From Patiria pectinifera (Eukaryota; Echinodermata; Asteroidea; Valvatida; Asterinidae): DNA of 64,000 bases. The notes under the pieces are model-generated. The model made no database searches, was not told the DNA's origin, and saw nothing but the letters and a program-made list of their open reading frames with translations. The stretch spans positions 13,256,381-13,320,380 of the forward strand of contig CM057136.1 of assembly GCA_029964075.1 (NCBI GenBank), in the 5' to 3' direction. A program made the position numbers and the translations under genes. Shown piece after piece: positions 44,401 through 55,900 of the stretch. How positions within the stretch are numbered: position 1 is the first letter of the stretch; every line of letters begins with the position of its first letter.

Positions 44401-47400
44401 TAATTGTGAAGCGCTTTGAAACCCTTGGTATAAAGCGCCATTAAAGCCCATATTATTATGATTATAATTAAATCTTGACATGGGAATGCTGAGTTAGAAT
44501 ACCAACATCCAAGTCCCGAGAAAAAAATCTCCAAATCTCGACTTGTACTTACGTGTAAGCAAAGTTTAATATGCCGTACACTACAGCAATCAGTGCGTAC
44601 ACTCCAATGGCAACATAAATGGCTGCAGAAGACAAAAGTTCAGTTGAAATAACATGACTTTTGATGGCTTTCTAGAGGCGTATTTCTTTCAAACAAATAT
44701 TGTGATCAACTTTACAGCTAGCTGGAGGGTAGGTAAGAAATGGGAACAGCAGGGGAGAGAATGAACCAGTTTTGCTTTGCTGAGCTACTGCCTGTGTTAA
44801 TTTTCAGTTCCGAGGGAGTTGGAACGTACAGACAATCAATTTTTTTCAAATATCACATACTGTTGGGAAAACATGTAAAAAATGCAAAAACGTTTTTGAT
44901 ATCAATTCTATTATAATAAAAACATAGTTTAGGTGAGAAAGGTGTTTTTGACTGATATAATTTAAAAAAGAAGAAGACATTTTCTCATCAAGTCTTTGAG
45001 AACTATTCAACAGTGTTTCAAACTTAAATCTGCGAAAAAAAATGAAACAGGTAAATGCCTTAACCTTATATTTTGATGTCACTTTTTTTTCATGCGACTT
45101 GATTCATGTGACACATTAGTAACGGATCTTTACAAGCTGGTTTCACGTTAGTCAGGTGCCACAGTAGCACAACTTACGTATGTTGGCATTGTCTGGTTCC
45201 CTGTTCTTGGTGAAGACACACACATCTGAGTTGTCTGTTGCGCTCCTGTTCTCGTTGAGGAAGAGTGAATAGTTGCTGTTCTCCCCAAAGTGTATTGTCA
45301 ACGGTCTAACAATTGAAAACAAGAATCATCGCACTGAAATTCTAAACAGTACTCTAAAAACAAAAACAATATTCTGGTCTATTATGAGAATAGTCCCGCA
45401 CATGTGCACAGTGGGAGAGGCTTCATAGATAAGTCCTGCCCATGTGCGCAGTGGGAGGGGCTTCATAGATAAGTCCCGCCCATGTGCACAGTGGGAGGGG
45501 CTTCATAGGTATTTCCCGCACATGTGCACAGTGGGAGGGGCTTCATAGATTAGTCCCACACATGTGCACAGTGGGAGGGGCTTCATAGATAAGTCCCGCC
45601 CATGTGCACAGTGGGAGGGGCTTCATAGATAAGTCCCGCTCATGTGCACAGTGGGAGGGCTTTATTAATAAGTCCCGCCCACTTCACATACCAATGCATG
45701 CCTATCGCAGGGTTCTCCCCAGGAGATACCATCTTTGGTATCAGAAAAAAAAAGAACAGGCTTTTTTTTCACACTTTTTCACCCTTTAATGGAACAATGT
45801 GTACAAAGTGCTGTCGAAACGGCTGGCTAACCCCATTAACCTCAGTCGTCCAGTGGAAACGACCTCTGTACTAGCAAGCAGAAGGTTGAAGGTTCGAGTC
45901 CCACCCGAGTGAGCCTGTGAACTCTATCTTGCAAGCGCTTGAACATCACTGAGTATTCGGTACTCGTAAAGTTTGGTTTGTGAAATGTAAAACCAAACAA
46001 TGAAAATATATGTCTGCTCGATGAAAGTTTTGAAAATGTTTTTGAGATCATCAGTGTCGAAAAGAGTAATTGAGTTTCACAGCTCGAGTCAGGCAGTGAC
46101 TCAAGTAGAGTCATAATCAGGAAGTGAATCGAGTCTAGTCAGTCTCAGCCATTGACTCAAGTTGAGTCTTCTTAGGCAGTGACTCGAGTCGAGTGAATCT
46201 CAGGCAGTGACTCGGGGCGGGATGCATCACATTCCTGCTGGAGTCGAATCGTTTGCCGACAGTGACTCAGGTCGAGTCGAGTCATTAGCCTGTGATGATT
46301 CATGTCGGGTCGGGTCACTAAAAGTTAGTGACTTGAGTCAGACTTGAGTCAGACTTGAGTCGTGCCATTGACTCAAGTCATGACAAAGATGAGGAGAAAG
46401 TTGTTGTCAGACTTACGTGCAGCAAATACTGGATGAATTGTATACGGGGAGATTGGATTGGGTCAAAGCCAGGGTCAGCTCCCACCAGGTGTCGAGATAA
46501 AGCAGCTTGGTTGTATTCCCGCTGACTTCGGCCAACTTTATAAGTTTACACTGGAATTACAAAGAAATAACGTTACAAAACAATAATAACCGGATCCCTG
46601 CCAGAAACTTTCCGGTCGACAAAACGGTACAAGCCAATCTCATTGCCTCAAAATTGTCCCTGCTGTGTACCGAATGTTCACTGAAAACAACCAAACAAAG
46701 CTTTGCTGTCAAACAATTTTGCTACAGAATCTCAAAAGACAAACTGCCCAAAGCCATACATATGGTTGAAATAAAAAATATGCATGAAAATCATTTAATG
46801 TTCGCTGTTCTGTATATCTTGTTTTGTGCACATACTATCAGGATATTCCAAAAAGATAAACTTTGCTAAAAAAAAAAAAGGAGGCATTCTGTTAATTCTG
46901 GGTTTTTTTTCAAAGGCAGCGTATATTTGACCGTGAACCGGTCCCTGATTGTTTTCAGTATTGTACTGGCATGGCACTGAACAGGCCAGTGACTGTTTTT
47001 TGGGACTTAGACATTTTTACCATGACTAATGCTTGTCTGGTTTCATGTAGTTACATTGTTTTTGTGACTTCGTGGAAATCAGACTTAATGCAATTTTAGA
47101 CTTTATAGACCTCAACAAAAATTCCTCCAAAAAAAAAAATTCCTCCAAAGCCACAAATCAGAAAAACAGATCGATTTAAAAACAATAGAACAAAAGAAGA
47201 CAATTCTAGCTTTATTGGGGACAAAAAATTCAAAATGAGTGCCACGACGGAGGATCGAACTGCGTCAGCTTGAGTCTGAGTCTAACGTGCTATCAATTAG
47301 GCCACACGGTCACTTGGGTTTGAATAATAATTTAATATCTTATATGGTAGAGGCCGCCATACGAGGGCGCTGTCCGATGTGCCGGCTTAAGAAAGAAAAA

Positions 47401-49760
47401 ATGCGGGACCGGTTCACGGTTATAATACAAACACTTCGTTTTTCAGTTTTGAACTTCAGTTTTGAACATCAGTTTTGAACATAACATTTGAGGTTCTAGG
47501 ATGTTTGATGTATGTACCTTATAGCACTCTTTGGACTGTCCCCATACGGCAACGTTTGATGGTACGTTATTGACAACATACAGGAAAGCGGTGTCATATT
47601 TGATGCTGTGATAACCAAACGCGTCCTGCCTACTCGACGTCAGACCTGAATCTTTAGGCAGATGTCTGGTACTCTGGGAGAAGCCGGTGGAAACATGGGG
47701 CGACTCGACATCTACATTGCCAGTAGGAGCGTCCACTGCATGCACTGGCGAAAAAAGGGGGAAAAATGTTCATGATTTAGGACGTATCCTTGGGTGGTTG
47801 TGTACAAAGACTACAATCAAATCTGCCTTGAAATATTTACTCTCTACCACAAAATGAGAAATGTTTCTTGGTCCAAAGTAAATTTTCTCAACATTTTTTT
47901 TCAATATGGTAAAAAAAGTTCTATCCAGATATTACTTAATTTAAAACCACATATTATACAGTAACACAATGGGTGATCGTGTAACTACGGGCCCAGTTCC
48001 TATATACGGGAACAAAATCCACTTTTAAATTATTTGAGCTACCATCATTACAAACTAGTTAGCGACATTAAGAACATACAGGTGTGTCATAGATGAAGGG
48101 CATGGTTAAGAATTTTTGAGGGAAATTTGGGGGTAAAATGACGATGACAACAACAAAACACAACATGAAAATGTTGGCGATCACCACGCGATGTACCGTG
48201 AACGTGCAAGGCGCGCTGAATCACACGGCAAACCGCGCAGGAAAATTGTGATTTCTACCCCTAGTAGGGGCTTAACTGTTCAAAAACTACAAAAAGGTGT
48301 CATTATTTAATTGAGAGAAGTCTGCCTTAGGTTAAAAAGGTTATTCTTTAGTAATAAAATCACCCTTGACTCTAATTTTATCGTATCTAAACAGGGGTCC
48401 TAAGCTACACAATCGCAGATCATGGGCCACATTATACACATCATCTACCCCTGGCCTAGAATTATTGGGTGGCTGCTCAGCTCTGCTGCTCAGCTCTGCG
48501 TAGCACACACTTGCAGCAGCAGCTGCAGCAGCCATCAGTAGTACACATCATCAATCATTAGCTCTACTAAGTGGAGCGTTGAATTACGGGTACCCCTCCA
48601 TACCAACGCTCCACCGATTCGTCATACTTTGGGGGCACCATCACAGTAGCATAGTCACAAACCCACGCGAGGACAAAAAGACCCCAAAAAAACGGTAAAG
48701 AGATTACAAATGAGAGAGACAGTTATCCTGGATTGATCTATACATTCTTGACATTCCATGAGACCCCTTATATTGTTCCCAAACAGCGAACATTTTGGAA
48801 AAAAACAGCAAAATAGTCTGAAAACTTACAGTTCAATGTGTTTGCATGGAGGCTCAGTTCTTGAATTAGCTTGTCAATGAGGGCGTCTGACGTGACGTCA
48901 CCGTCGTTGCTCGATCGCGAAGAAAAACAAGTCGCGCTTTATCAACAACTGTTTCGTGTACCGATCAGCGCCGTACGACAGTATGGGCTTTGAAATGATC
49001 GGAGCACGTATCATTACACGAAACAGTTGTTGATAAAGCGCGACTTGTTTTTCTTCGCGATCAGCTAACGGCGGTGGCATCCGTCAGCCAGACGCCTCAT
49101 TGACAAGCTAATTCAAGAACTGAGCCTACATGCAAACACATTGAACTGTAAGTTTTCAGACTATTTTGCTGTTTTTTTCCAAAATGTTCGCTGTTTGGGA
49201 ACAATATAAGGGGTCTCATGGAATGTCAAGAATGTATAGATCAATCCAGGATAACTGTCTCTCTCATTTGTAATCTCTTTACCGTTTTTTGGGGGTCTTT
49301 TTGTCCTCGCGTGGGTTTGTGACTATGCTACTGTGATGGTGCCCCCAAAGTATGACGAATCGGTGGAGCGTTGGTATGGAGGGGTACCCGTAATTCAACG
49401 CTCCACTCAGTAGAGCTAATTCTGCATCTGCTGGATACTGCAACAATCTCCGCTACGGGATATGTAAGTTGCAGATGCGTGGTTGCTAGCGCACGCTAGC
49501 AGTGTTATCTCCAACCCCCCCCCCCCCACCCCGGCTCCCAGACCCCGCCCCTTCCAAATTTGAAGGAACACAAGTCGGCCTGCTGAGTGACAAAAGGTCA
49601 ACTCTTCAAAAGGATCTGAAAGAATGTAAAGGTCGAGACCAAGGTCACAACAATTCTCAAATCAAAGGACAACATGTCGATTTGTTCTTATCTTACCTGT
49701 ACAGAAAGCCACCGCAAAAAATAAGAATTTGGACAACAACATTATCCAACTCGCCGACAT
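35431..49760 (-). CDS. HGSNAT: Heparan-alpha-glucosaminide N-acetyltransferase
   Basis: Seventeen minus-strand exons: 49760-49697, 47744-47518, 46550-46417, 45305-45178, 44622-44553, 44079-44022, 42931-42828, 42282-42206, 41947-41917, 41605-41469, 40765-40641, 39822-39701, 38880-38658, 38120-38046, 37096-37026, 36575-36463, 35609-35431. They give 645 aa ending TGA, close to human HGSNAT. Order: signal peptide (1-21), luminal domain, first membrane span (about 186-206), then a multi-span membrane core. H283 in FFKHARWNG aligns with the active-site His. Family blocks [28 protein letters not shown] and PEGILG are intact. The enzyme moves acetyl from cytosolic acetyl-CoA to terminal glucosamine of heparan sulfate in lysosomes. 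The 31-nt exon (41917-41947) is unusually small. The donor after 40641 (GTCAGT) is the least typical. Confidence 0.95.
35739..35828 (-). repeat. tRNA-derived SINE, family 1, best copy
   Basis: On the minus strand this folds almost like a tRNA: acceptor GGCTGGA/TCCAGTC, D arm GCTC/GAGC, T arm around GGTTCAAAC. Position 33 of the anticodon loop is C rather than T, and the T stem has a mismatch. The tail AATTTCTTTGTTCAAC is shared by all family copies. I call it a SINE and not a working tRNA. Confidence 0.65.
36220..36364 (-). repeat. SINE family 2, inverted copy
   Basis: The reverse complement begins GGCACGTGTGGTCTAGCGG and continues to GGGTTCTAGCCCC, then the family core CTTTACCTCAATTACTCCTC and AAATGGGTACCGG. 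It lies in the last HGSNAT introns. Confidence 0.65.
36663..36930 (+). repeat. tRNA-derived SINE, family 3
   Basis: A tRNA-like head (GGCGTAGCGGT then GGGTTCGAATCCCGCC) is followed by GTGGGTTTTCCCCAGAATAT and GGGGTTTTCCTCCCACC, a layout seen in many marine invertebrate SINEs. It lies in HGSNAT intron 15. Confidence 0.6.
37393..37720 (-). repeat. Intragenic duplicate of HGSNAT intron 2 plus the end of exon 2
   Basis: This stretch, in HGSNAT intron 14, closely copies 47176-47534. The match runs 17 bases into coding exon 2 and keeps its splice donor: 37704-37720 equals 47518-47534. A tRNA-Arg-like sequence (minus strand GGCCTAATTGATAGCACG) lies inside. Direct repeats of about 30 bases ending CCCATGGGGTTA flank the copy (37362-37393 and 37721-37750). 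Confidence 0.75.
38342..38437 (-). repeat. tRNA-derived SINE, family 1
   Basis: Carries AAGAAATTGACTGGAGCGGG, GCTTGAACCAGCGAC and TCTACCGACTGAGCTC, the same layout as 35739-35828. It lies in HGSNAT intron 13. Confidence 0.6.
40222..40404 (-). mobile_element. TTAA-family MITE, truncated copy
   Basis: It retains the right half: the central palindrome region (AACGCTGGTCGGCCGACTAG), the ATACAAAAATACCACTTTTC stretch and the end TGCAAATGTTCCCT followed by TTAA. The left half is missing. Confidence 0.65.
43273..43785 (-). mobile_element. TTAA-flanked MITE, copy II (513 bp)
   Basis: Flanked by TTAA (43269-43272 and 43786-43789), with ends AGGGAATATACATCATTTGC and GCAAATGTTGTATTTTCCCT. It is in the opposite orientation to copy I at 19397. 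The central palindrome is CCAACGCTGATC-GGCT-GATCAGCGTTGG. It lies in HGSNAT intron 6. Confidence 0.75.
44190..44465 (+). repeat. SINE family 2, copy with 3' tail
   Basis: It has the family core (GGGCAAGACACTTTACTACA, CTCTCTCCACCCAGGAG, AAATGGGTACCTG) and a 3' tail GCGCTTTGAAACCC then TATAAAGCGCCATTAAAGC ending in an AT-rich simple repeat. The tail style suggests mobilisation by a LINE, which I did not find in the window. Confidence 0.7.
45391..45682 (+). repeat. 40-bp minisatellite in HGSNAT intron 3
   Basis: About seven copies of a 40-base unit containing CCCATGTGCACAGTGGGAGG and GGCTTCATAGATAAGTCC stand head to tail, with single-base differences. Open frames through it are artefacts of the repeat. 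It is likely length-variable between individuals. Confidence 0.85.
46080..46400 (+). repeat. Degenerate GACTCGAGTC repeat
   Basis: Repeated, imperfect copies of GGCAGTGACTCGAGTCGAGT-like sequence with spacing of about 35-40 bases, between the minisatellite and HGSNAT exon 3 (46417-46550). It is self-complementary in many places. Confidence 0.6.
47176..47534 (-). repeat. Parent copy of the duplicated HGSNAT intron 2/exon 2 segment
   Basis: Intron 2 sequence beside HGSNAT exon 2 (47518-47744), including the last 17 coding bases. Its copy lies at 37393-37720. It includes the tRNA-Arg-like stretch (minus strand, B box GTTCGATCC). Confidence 0.7.
48557..49420. mobile_element. Second foldback element, about 400-bp arms
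   Basis: Left arm about 48557-48960 and right arm about 49015-49420, inverted, with a spacer of about 54 bases. The arms differ at scattered sites and over a patch near 48880-48915 versus 49063-49095. Each outer end has its own small hairpin (GTGGAGCGTTG and CAACGCTCCAC). I found no convincing target duplication. It lies in HGSNAT intron 1. Confidence 0.8.
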
Positions 49761-50558
49761 AGCGACTGATGACAGCCGCGGTCCTTACATGCATTAACGG
49801 TAGATTAGGCTGGCTCCTTTGTAGTCACGCGTACAAACACGCGGGAATTCAATTGCATATGGAATGATACGAATAGGTGCCACTCCTAGTCACGGGAAAG
49901 CTAAACTGGCTTCACTGTCCCAGGTTTGTTGGTGTGAGTCAGTTTAGCGCGCTGATGATATGCATGGCAAGAAGGAACAAGGGCGGATCCAGAACACATT
50001 TTTTTTTTTGGGAGGGGGGAATGTTGGTCCCCAAAAAGTGGGTCCCAAAAAATTACGGCGTGGGGTTCGGGCCCACTTAAGGGCCCCGAATTTTTTGGGA
50101 TTCTAGATGCTCTGTGCGGTGCAATTTGACTGAGGCAATTTCTGACCACGTCACTTCAGTGGTTTTTGAGGAAAAGATAGATTGTCTGCCTTTATTGCGA
50201 GGTCACTTTAAAAAAAAATGGGTTAGTTTGTTTTTTTGTTTTTTTTGGCAGGCCGACTTGTGTTCCTTCATGGCCCCCCCCCCCCTCCAACCCGGTAGGA
50301 ACAATTAAAAAGAAGGTTCAACAAAACAGCCGAATACAAAGCGAACTTGCAAATCCAATTACAAAAACCATTGAAGAAAAACAAAAGAGAAACTCCGAGA
50401 AAACTAGAATGGTGATGAACATATTTTTTGTGCTCTTTGCAGACAGTCTTTACATAGTTTTTATACATGCAGTTGTAATGTCAGGTTTGGTATGATTGAA
50501 TAACAGTGAACAAAATTCTTATATCGATTCCTATACCGTAATAAATCAATATTTGTTT

Positions 50559-50729
50559 GTTTGCCCTTCACGCACCGACGTATAGACACGATACTCAGTG
50601 TATGTGTTACCTCCCGAGTGGAAGTTAGGGAAAATGCACTAGAACTAAAAGCAAGAAGTCGTGACGGAGTGATTTTTTTCCAACTTTCACTCTGTAGGTA
50701 ACACACTGCTTATACGTCGGTGAAGGGCA
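50559..50729. mobile_element. Small MITE with TTGCCCTTCACCGACG-type ends
   Basis: TTGCCCTTCACGCACCGACG at the left is mirrored by CGTCGGTGAAGGGCAA at the right, with further pairing inward (GTGTTACCTC with AGGTAACACA). There is no coding capacity. Confidence 0.7.
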
Positions 50730-50885
50730 AGACCTAATGTTAATTCCATCATTCCGACGCAAATTCATGTTATGAATAGTACGAAAAGTATAGTCTGTTC
50801 ATATGCATTCTGCATATATCCATGTCTCGCTATGGGTCTTCACTACAACACAAAGGCCATATCATACAAATGCAATGGCAGATAC

Positions 50886-51093
50886 AATGGACCGATCCAG
50901 TAAGCCCCTCCCGCTGCGCACGTGGCAAATTAACACGTGCTCCTCTCTAGCTCTAATGCCACACTGCATTTTCTGCCGCGCGCATCATACGCGCGTGCAC
51001 GCATGTCGGACTTTTGTGCACGCATGTCGGACATAAATCACGGCTGTGATTGGTCAGAATACCATGGGGCGGTGCTTACTGGATCGGTCCATT
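50886..51093 (-). mobile_element. MITE with AATGGACCGATCCAG ends, copy 2
   Basis: The same perfect 20-bp ends as 33314-33516, but the interior is in the opposite orientation (GCGCACGTGGCAAATTAACA first). The two copies are about 17.6 kb apart. Confidence 0.8.
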
Positions 51094-51255
51094 ATGATTC
51101 AGTGATCAATGTTACGTTTGTAGAATGTACAAAAGTTCTTCGGAGGAAACATGAACGGTTGGATCGCTGAAAGTCTTTGACAGTGCATCTGCGAAATATA
51201 TCACTTTGTGTTACAACTGATTACACAATATTGATTAGATTTTCTTGGATTAATC

Positions 51256-52687
51256 TTTGTATTTGAATGTTTGTGAGGAAAAGAAGTTAGCTTTAACAAT
51301 TTTCTTTGTCTAGTGACGAGGTAGAAAATATTATACAGTGTTTAAATCCTTTGATGCTTTTAATGATTGGTCGAAGTATTTTAAAAGCAATAATTTGTAT
51401 CATTCATGTTATTTGACTTCTTGTCATGCATCGGTTGATGTAATATATAAAATGCATTTCGCAAAGCCATGATGGTTTCTATGAGCTAGTGAAGATTATT
51501 CAAAACGAAGAGTTAAAAAGACTTTGATTAAAAAAAAATTAAAAACTATTGAATAATTCAAAATGAGATTCTCACATAAGACAAAACTCACAAAAGGGTG
51601 CCCACGGCACATTGCAAGGCATTCTACGTATGGTATTCTACACACAAGTCATATTCACAGTGCGATTTCTGTGCGTTTGTTCTCCCCTAAAATTGATGTC
51701 ACAGCGAGAAACCATTGTGTCTGCATTTTAACTCGCAACGGGGCAAACTTATACTTTCACGGACAAAAATCGTTCAAATAACATTTGCAAACATCAAAAA
51801 ACAAAACTACCAAATTATCATGAAATACCTTACTGGACTGTTAGTTAGTGAATGACAGTCTAAAGCATCCTGTGAAATCATGGCACCTAGTGTGCTGTCA
51901 TTTTCAAGAAAAGTGGTATTTTTGTGCCAATTTCCAACGCTAGTTTTTTTCTTCAAAAACTGCCCCCAATTTACCATATTTAGTTAGTCCACATCTGTTT
52001 GCAATCGATTGCACACCTTTGAACGGGTACAAGCCAGCTAGACTGTTTCCCTGACCTTACAATTCGTAGACCTATTAATAATTGCTCCGTTTCATCTTAC
52101 GTGGGATCCGGGAACCAGAGGCTACAGGGAGCATGTTTGTTTTTCTTGGTTTTTCCAGCATCTACGAACACAAATCTCCAAACAAGTCAGTGTGGCAATA
52201 TTTGCCATTAAATATACTAACCCCCAAATCCATCCATTTCTGAACATTACAGCAAAAGAAAATGTTGTATATTCCATTTAAAGCTGTATTTGTGTTGTGT
52301 GCAAGATAACACAAATTGTTAAAACTAAAAACTACTTTGCCGGCTCTGCAAAGAAGCGGGCGAGAGGTTTCATCGAAAGAGTAAATAATTGCGAGTTGGA
52401 TTAAGGTCTTTAGTATCACTGGAGCCAGACGTTATGTCTATCCATGTTCATCATATTTTTTTTCCTTCATAACTAATTTCTCTGTCCATTAGGCGCCCCA
52501 AGGACAGCATTTACTTCATTATTTCAAAGCTATACCAGTGACGAGTAATAAACTGAGAGATTCAAGCACATTAATTTGATGGACCCAACGGTGGGGTTGT
52601 GCTCAATGAGGCAACAAGACGTGACTAATTAGCTTTTTTTTTGTGCTCAGTAATAACAAAGTAATGAATAATGGACCAACGAATGCT
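51256..52687 (+). repeat. 1.43-kb duplicated block, copy 1
   Basis: It is highly similar to 61684-63151 in the same orientation, with small indels. It includes a degraded TTAA-family MITE (about 51775-52277). It ends about 215 bases upstream of the start of the four-Cys/F5/8C gene, as copy 2 ends about 70 bases upstream of the PAN/F5/8C start codon. Confidence 0.85.
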
Positions 52688-52901
52688 ATAATTATATGCG
52701 TAAATTTAATAGAACGTTCATCCAAAAGTCAGGTTGTATTGCTACCAGACAAAAAGTTTCCATGGAAACTGCTTGTTTATCAGAGACGTTGAAGGGACAT
52801 TAAAAGCGACAGTTGAAGCGGCATTGATGTCATTCAATGGGCGCTGCCCAACTGGAACTGGTAGTCATTTTTGTTTTTGCGTCAGCTCGCTTGTTAGAGC
52901 A

Positions 52902-55900
52902 ATGGAAGGCCTTACGGGAGGAATGTTTATATTTTGGATCCTTTTTGCTTGTGTTTCCATCGTCCTGCTTGCAAAGGAAACTAAAGGTATGGACAAATTA
53001 TTTAAAATGGCTAAATATAGACAAATTCTCGGACAAGATATCTTTTTTTTGTCTGTGCTCTACTGAATATTTTAATGGCTCGTCCTTGTTTGTGGGCCGA
53101 CGCATTACAAAATGGAAGAAACTAAGTTGAATTTTCTTAATGAAAAAATATTACTCTTCATGAATTACTAGACTTGTTACCTCCGCCAGGTTATGTTTTC
53201 ATTGGATTTTGTTGGTTGGTTGGTTAGTTGGTTGGTGGGTTGGTTTGTCTGTTAACAAGATAAGTTATAGACGGATTTGCAGGGGGGAAAAGGGCCGGTC
53301 ATTCGAATTCGTACAAGTACAAATCGATTAGATTTTGGAAGTGATCCGGATCTGGGTCTGATTCTAGGATTTTTGTTAAGGATTCTTCCCCAGCGTTAAT
53401 GCTAGCATTTCTTTTGGGTGTACTGACAATATGGCGGGGAATTGTTTAGTCAGTTGGTGGAGGTTGGCGCTCTCTGAGTGCTTTCTATGTTGTATTATGT
53501 ACTACGTTCGAAGATTGGTATTCGTTAATATGTGCGTTACATTATATATGTATATATAGTTGCCAGTATGGTGTTCTGATGTTTTAATTTTCAACGAAAG
53601 GTGTACTCATACATATCCATGCAAAACAGACCATATATCCTTCTCAATATTGTCTGTTGACGTGAAATTGAGTGGGGTGATTGTTCATTTAGGTTTACAA
53701 ATATTTGCATTCATCTGGGCTGATAAGGCTCATTAAAAATGAACGTTTGTAACGCAGAAAAACTGATGATTCTGTCTTCCTTGAGGGAGGTTGAATGTAA
53801 TTTTTGGAATCCATACGCTTCTTAAAGACTGTTAAAAAAAACAAGGTTTTTGCACGCTCTTCCACTTCCTAGCAATGCCGTGCACCATTAACCAGGAGCC
53901 TGACCCAGAGACGAGCCGCTACCGCTGGTTGATTCAAGCCGTGGACCCGTGTGAGTGCACGGAGATCGGAATGGGTGGCTTCAGCACCTTCGTACCGTAC
54001 AGACCTTACGAGGTGGCGTACTATGACACCTTTATGATCAGCAGCGATCCTGAGGAGATAAAGCAATGGCTGAACTGCCCTGGTGAGTACCCCAATGCAA
54101 ACCCCCCCCCCCTCCTCCCGAGACGCGGAGGGCCAACTCTGGCCAGCTCTGGCCCCCTCCCTGACGTTTCAATAATTAAGCAAGAAAAAGAGAGAAGATG
54201 TCTGTTCCAGATCGCTGTTGCAGTATAGTCATCCCTTTTCTTTCCGCAGACAAAGATAAGAAAATCAAAACCAACATCAATGATATTCAAGACAGTTTAC
54301 CCATTCCAATTGGTCAAGTGCACGTCACGTAGCCGGTCTTAACCGGATAATAAAGACCAGCTGGATGGTCTTAAACACTTTTCCAGTGTCACATGAAATT
54401 TGGACTCCTATGAAATCCAGTGTCTTTTACCATTTTATTGGTTGAACGTTCACAATCCTCACGCAGGCATGCGCAATACTACCTGTGAGTCAGTATTTCA
54501 TAGTCCTAAATTCACAGCGCACCGCCACAGCTGCATTCTGCGCGACATCGCGCGCACCAATCTCCGTAAAAAGGAGTTATTTACGACTTACTTGCGACAT
54601 GGGCACTCCCTTATTTAGCTAGAGGGGTGTTTCGAAAAACATGAAGTGTAATTGTTGAACAAAATCGTTGGAGATTTTAAATTGTTTGACTTGTTTTGAC
54701 TTTTGGACCGAAAAGTTAGATTTTTTTTACCGAAAAGGTATTTATGAATGGGAATAAATATGTGCTTGGTCGGTGTTAAATATTATGTTCAAGCTCGCGT
54801 TCGGCTCGGGTAATTATCAGCATCCAGACTCCAAACGGTCTTAAACAGAGTGTTAAAAACCGCGCAAGCACATTTATTTCTTTTTTTGGCGATAAGCAAC
54901 AAATTAGATGTGTTTGAACTTCGGTGCAATTTCTTTTTTACTTTTTCTTCATGGCCTATTTTATTAATGTTTTAAAGCTTGTTCCGTGGAAAGACCGCTT
55001 GGGATGGAGGATAAACGCATCACTGATGATCGTATAACAGCGTCGTCTGTTTACGATGGAAGTCAAACAACTCACGGACCCGCTAGGGCTCGGCTCAATA
55101 CTGAAAGTAAGCTTTCTTCTCGTGGACAAAAATGCATGCTATTTTCGTGTTTTACTCTGAAAATCATGGTAATGTTCCATTCGATATATATGTTTTCTAA
55201 ATTAATATTGTCTTTGGAATGAGATATCGACTGGAAAGAAAATCAGCCAACCCTTAGTTATGGATTAATTACAAATGTCCAATTATTTAAGGCTCAACAC
55301 TGCAAAATGGGAGATTTTTGAGACTCTTGGGGGCAGCAAATTGGTTCAATTTTTTTTCTCTCTCTCTCTCTCGTCATTTTGAACATGCGCACGCTAGCTT
55401 AAACGTGACGCAAATAATTGAAAATGGCCGATGTGTTTGCTATCACCTTTGAACTCCATGTAGACAGACTTTCTGATGGAGGTCAATGGCTGCCACCAGG
55501 CAACTCAAAAGCCTCCCAGTAAGTTCCCACAGTATAGACTGGTTCCGGCCCTCTTAAAATCGATAATGTAGGGGCCTGGAACCAGCTCAGGCTAGGATGG
55601 CTATACGCAGTGTGGATCTGTTTTATATTCATGTGAAAACGTTAATACCACCGGATCGATCTAGTCTGGATTACAGACGAAAAGATGACTGTTCTTACAA
55701 ATGTTAGTAGGCGCCACGGTAGGTGACAAAAACGGGCAGGATCCTGCTCGTTTCCGAAAATGGCGGAAGCTTGCCGAATACATGTCGTAGAAACTCAGAT
55801 ATGTTCGCGATAACTCGGGTATATCCGGGTGTAACATGGCTCTTATTTACCAACAAAATACCTGTCACGCTTGTCAACAGTTCGGAATAATTTTGAGTTC

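Larger units (their letters stand above)
49761..52901. other. Divergent spacer between HGSNAT and the F5/8C gene
   Basis: It holds the HGSNAT upstream region, a G/C homopolymer-rich repeat (49980-50290), two MITEs (50559-50729 and 50886-51093) and the 1.43-kb block 51256-52687 that is repeated at 61684-63151. The open frames inside these repeats are not supported as genes. Confidence 0.5.

Noticed and set aside
45391-45682. CRISPR-like array
   Set aside because: The units are adjacent without unique spacers, and this is an animal genome; it is a minisatellite.
45604-45874. Coding frames over the minisatellite
   Set aside because: They are tandem-repeat translations with no splice or domain support.
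52734-52901. Longer N-terminus for the F5/8C gene from an upstream in-frame Met
   Set aside because: The extension has no signal character; starting at 52902 gives a clean signal peptide.
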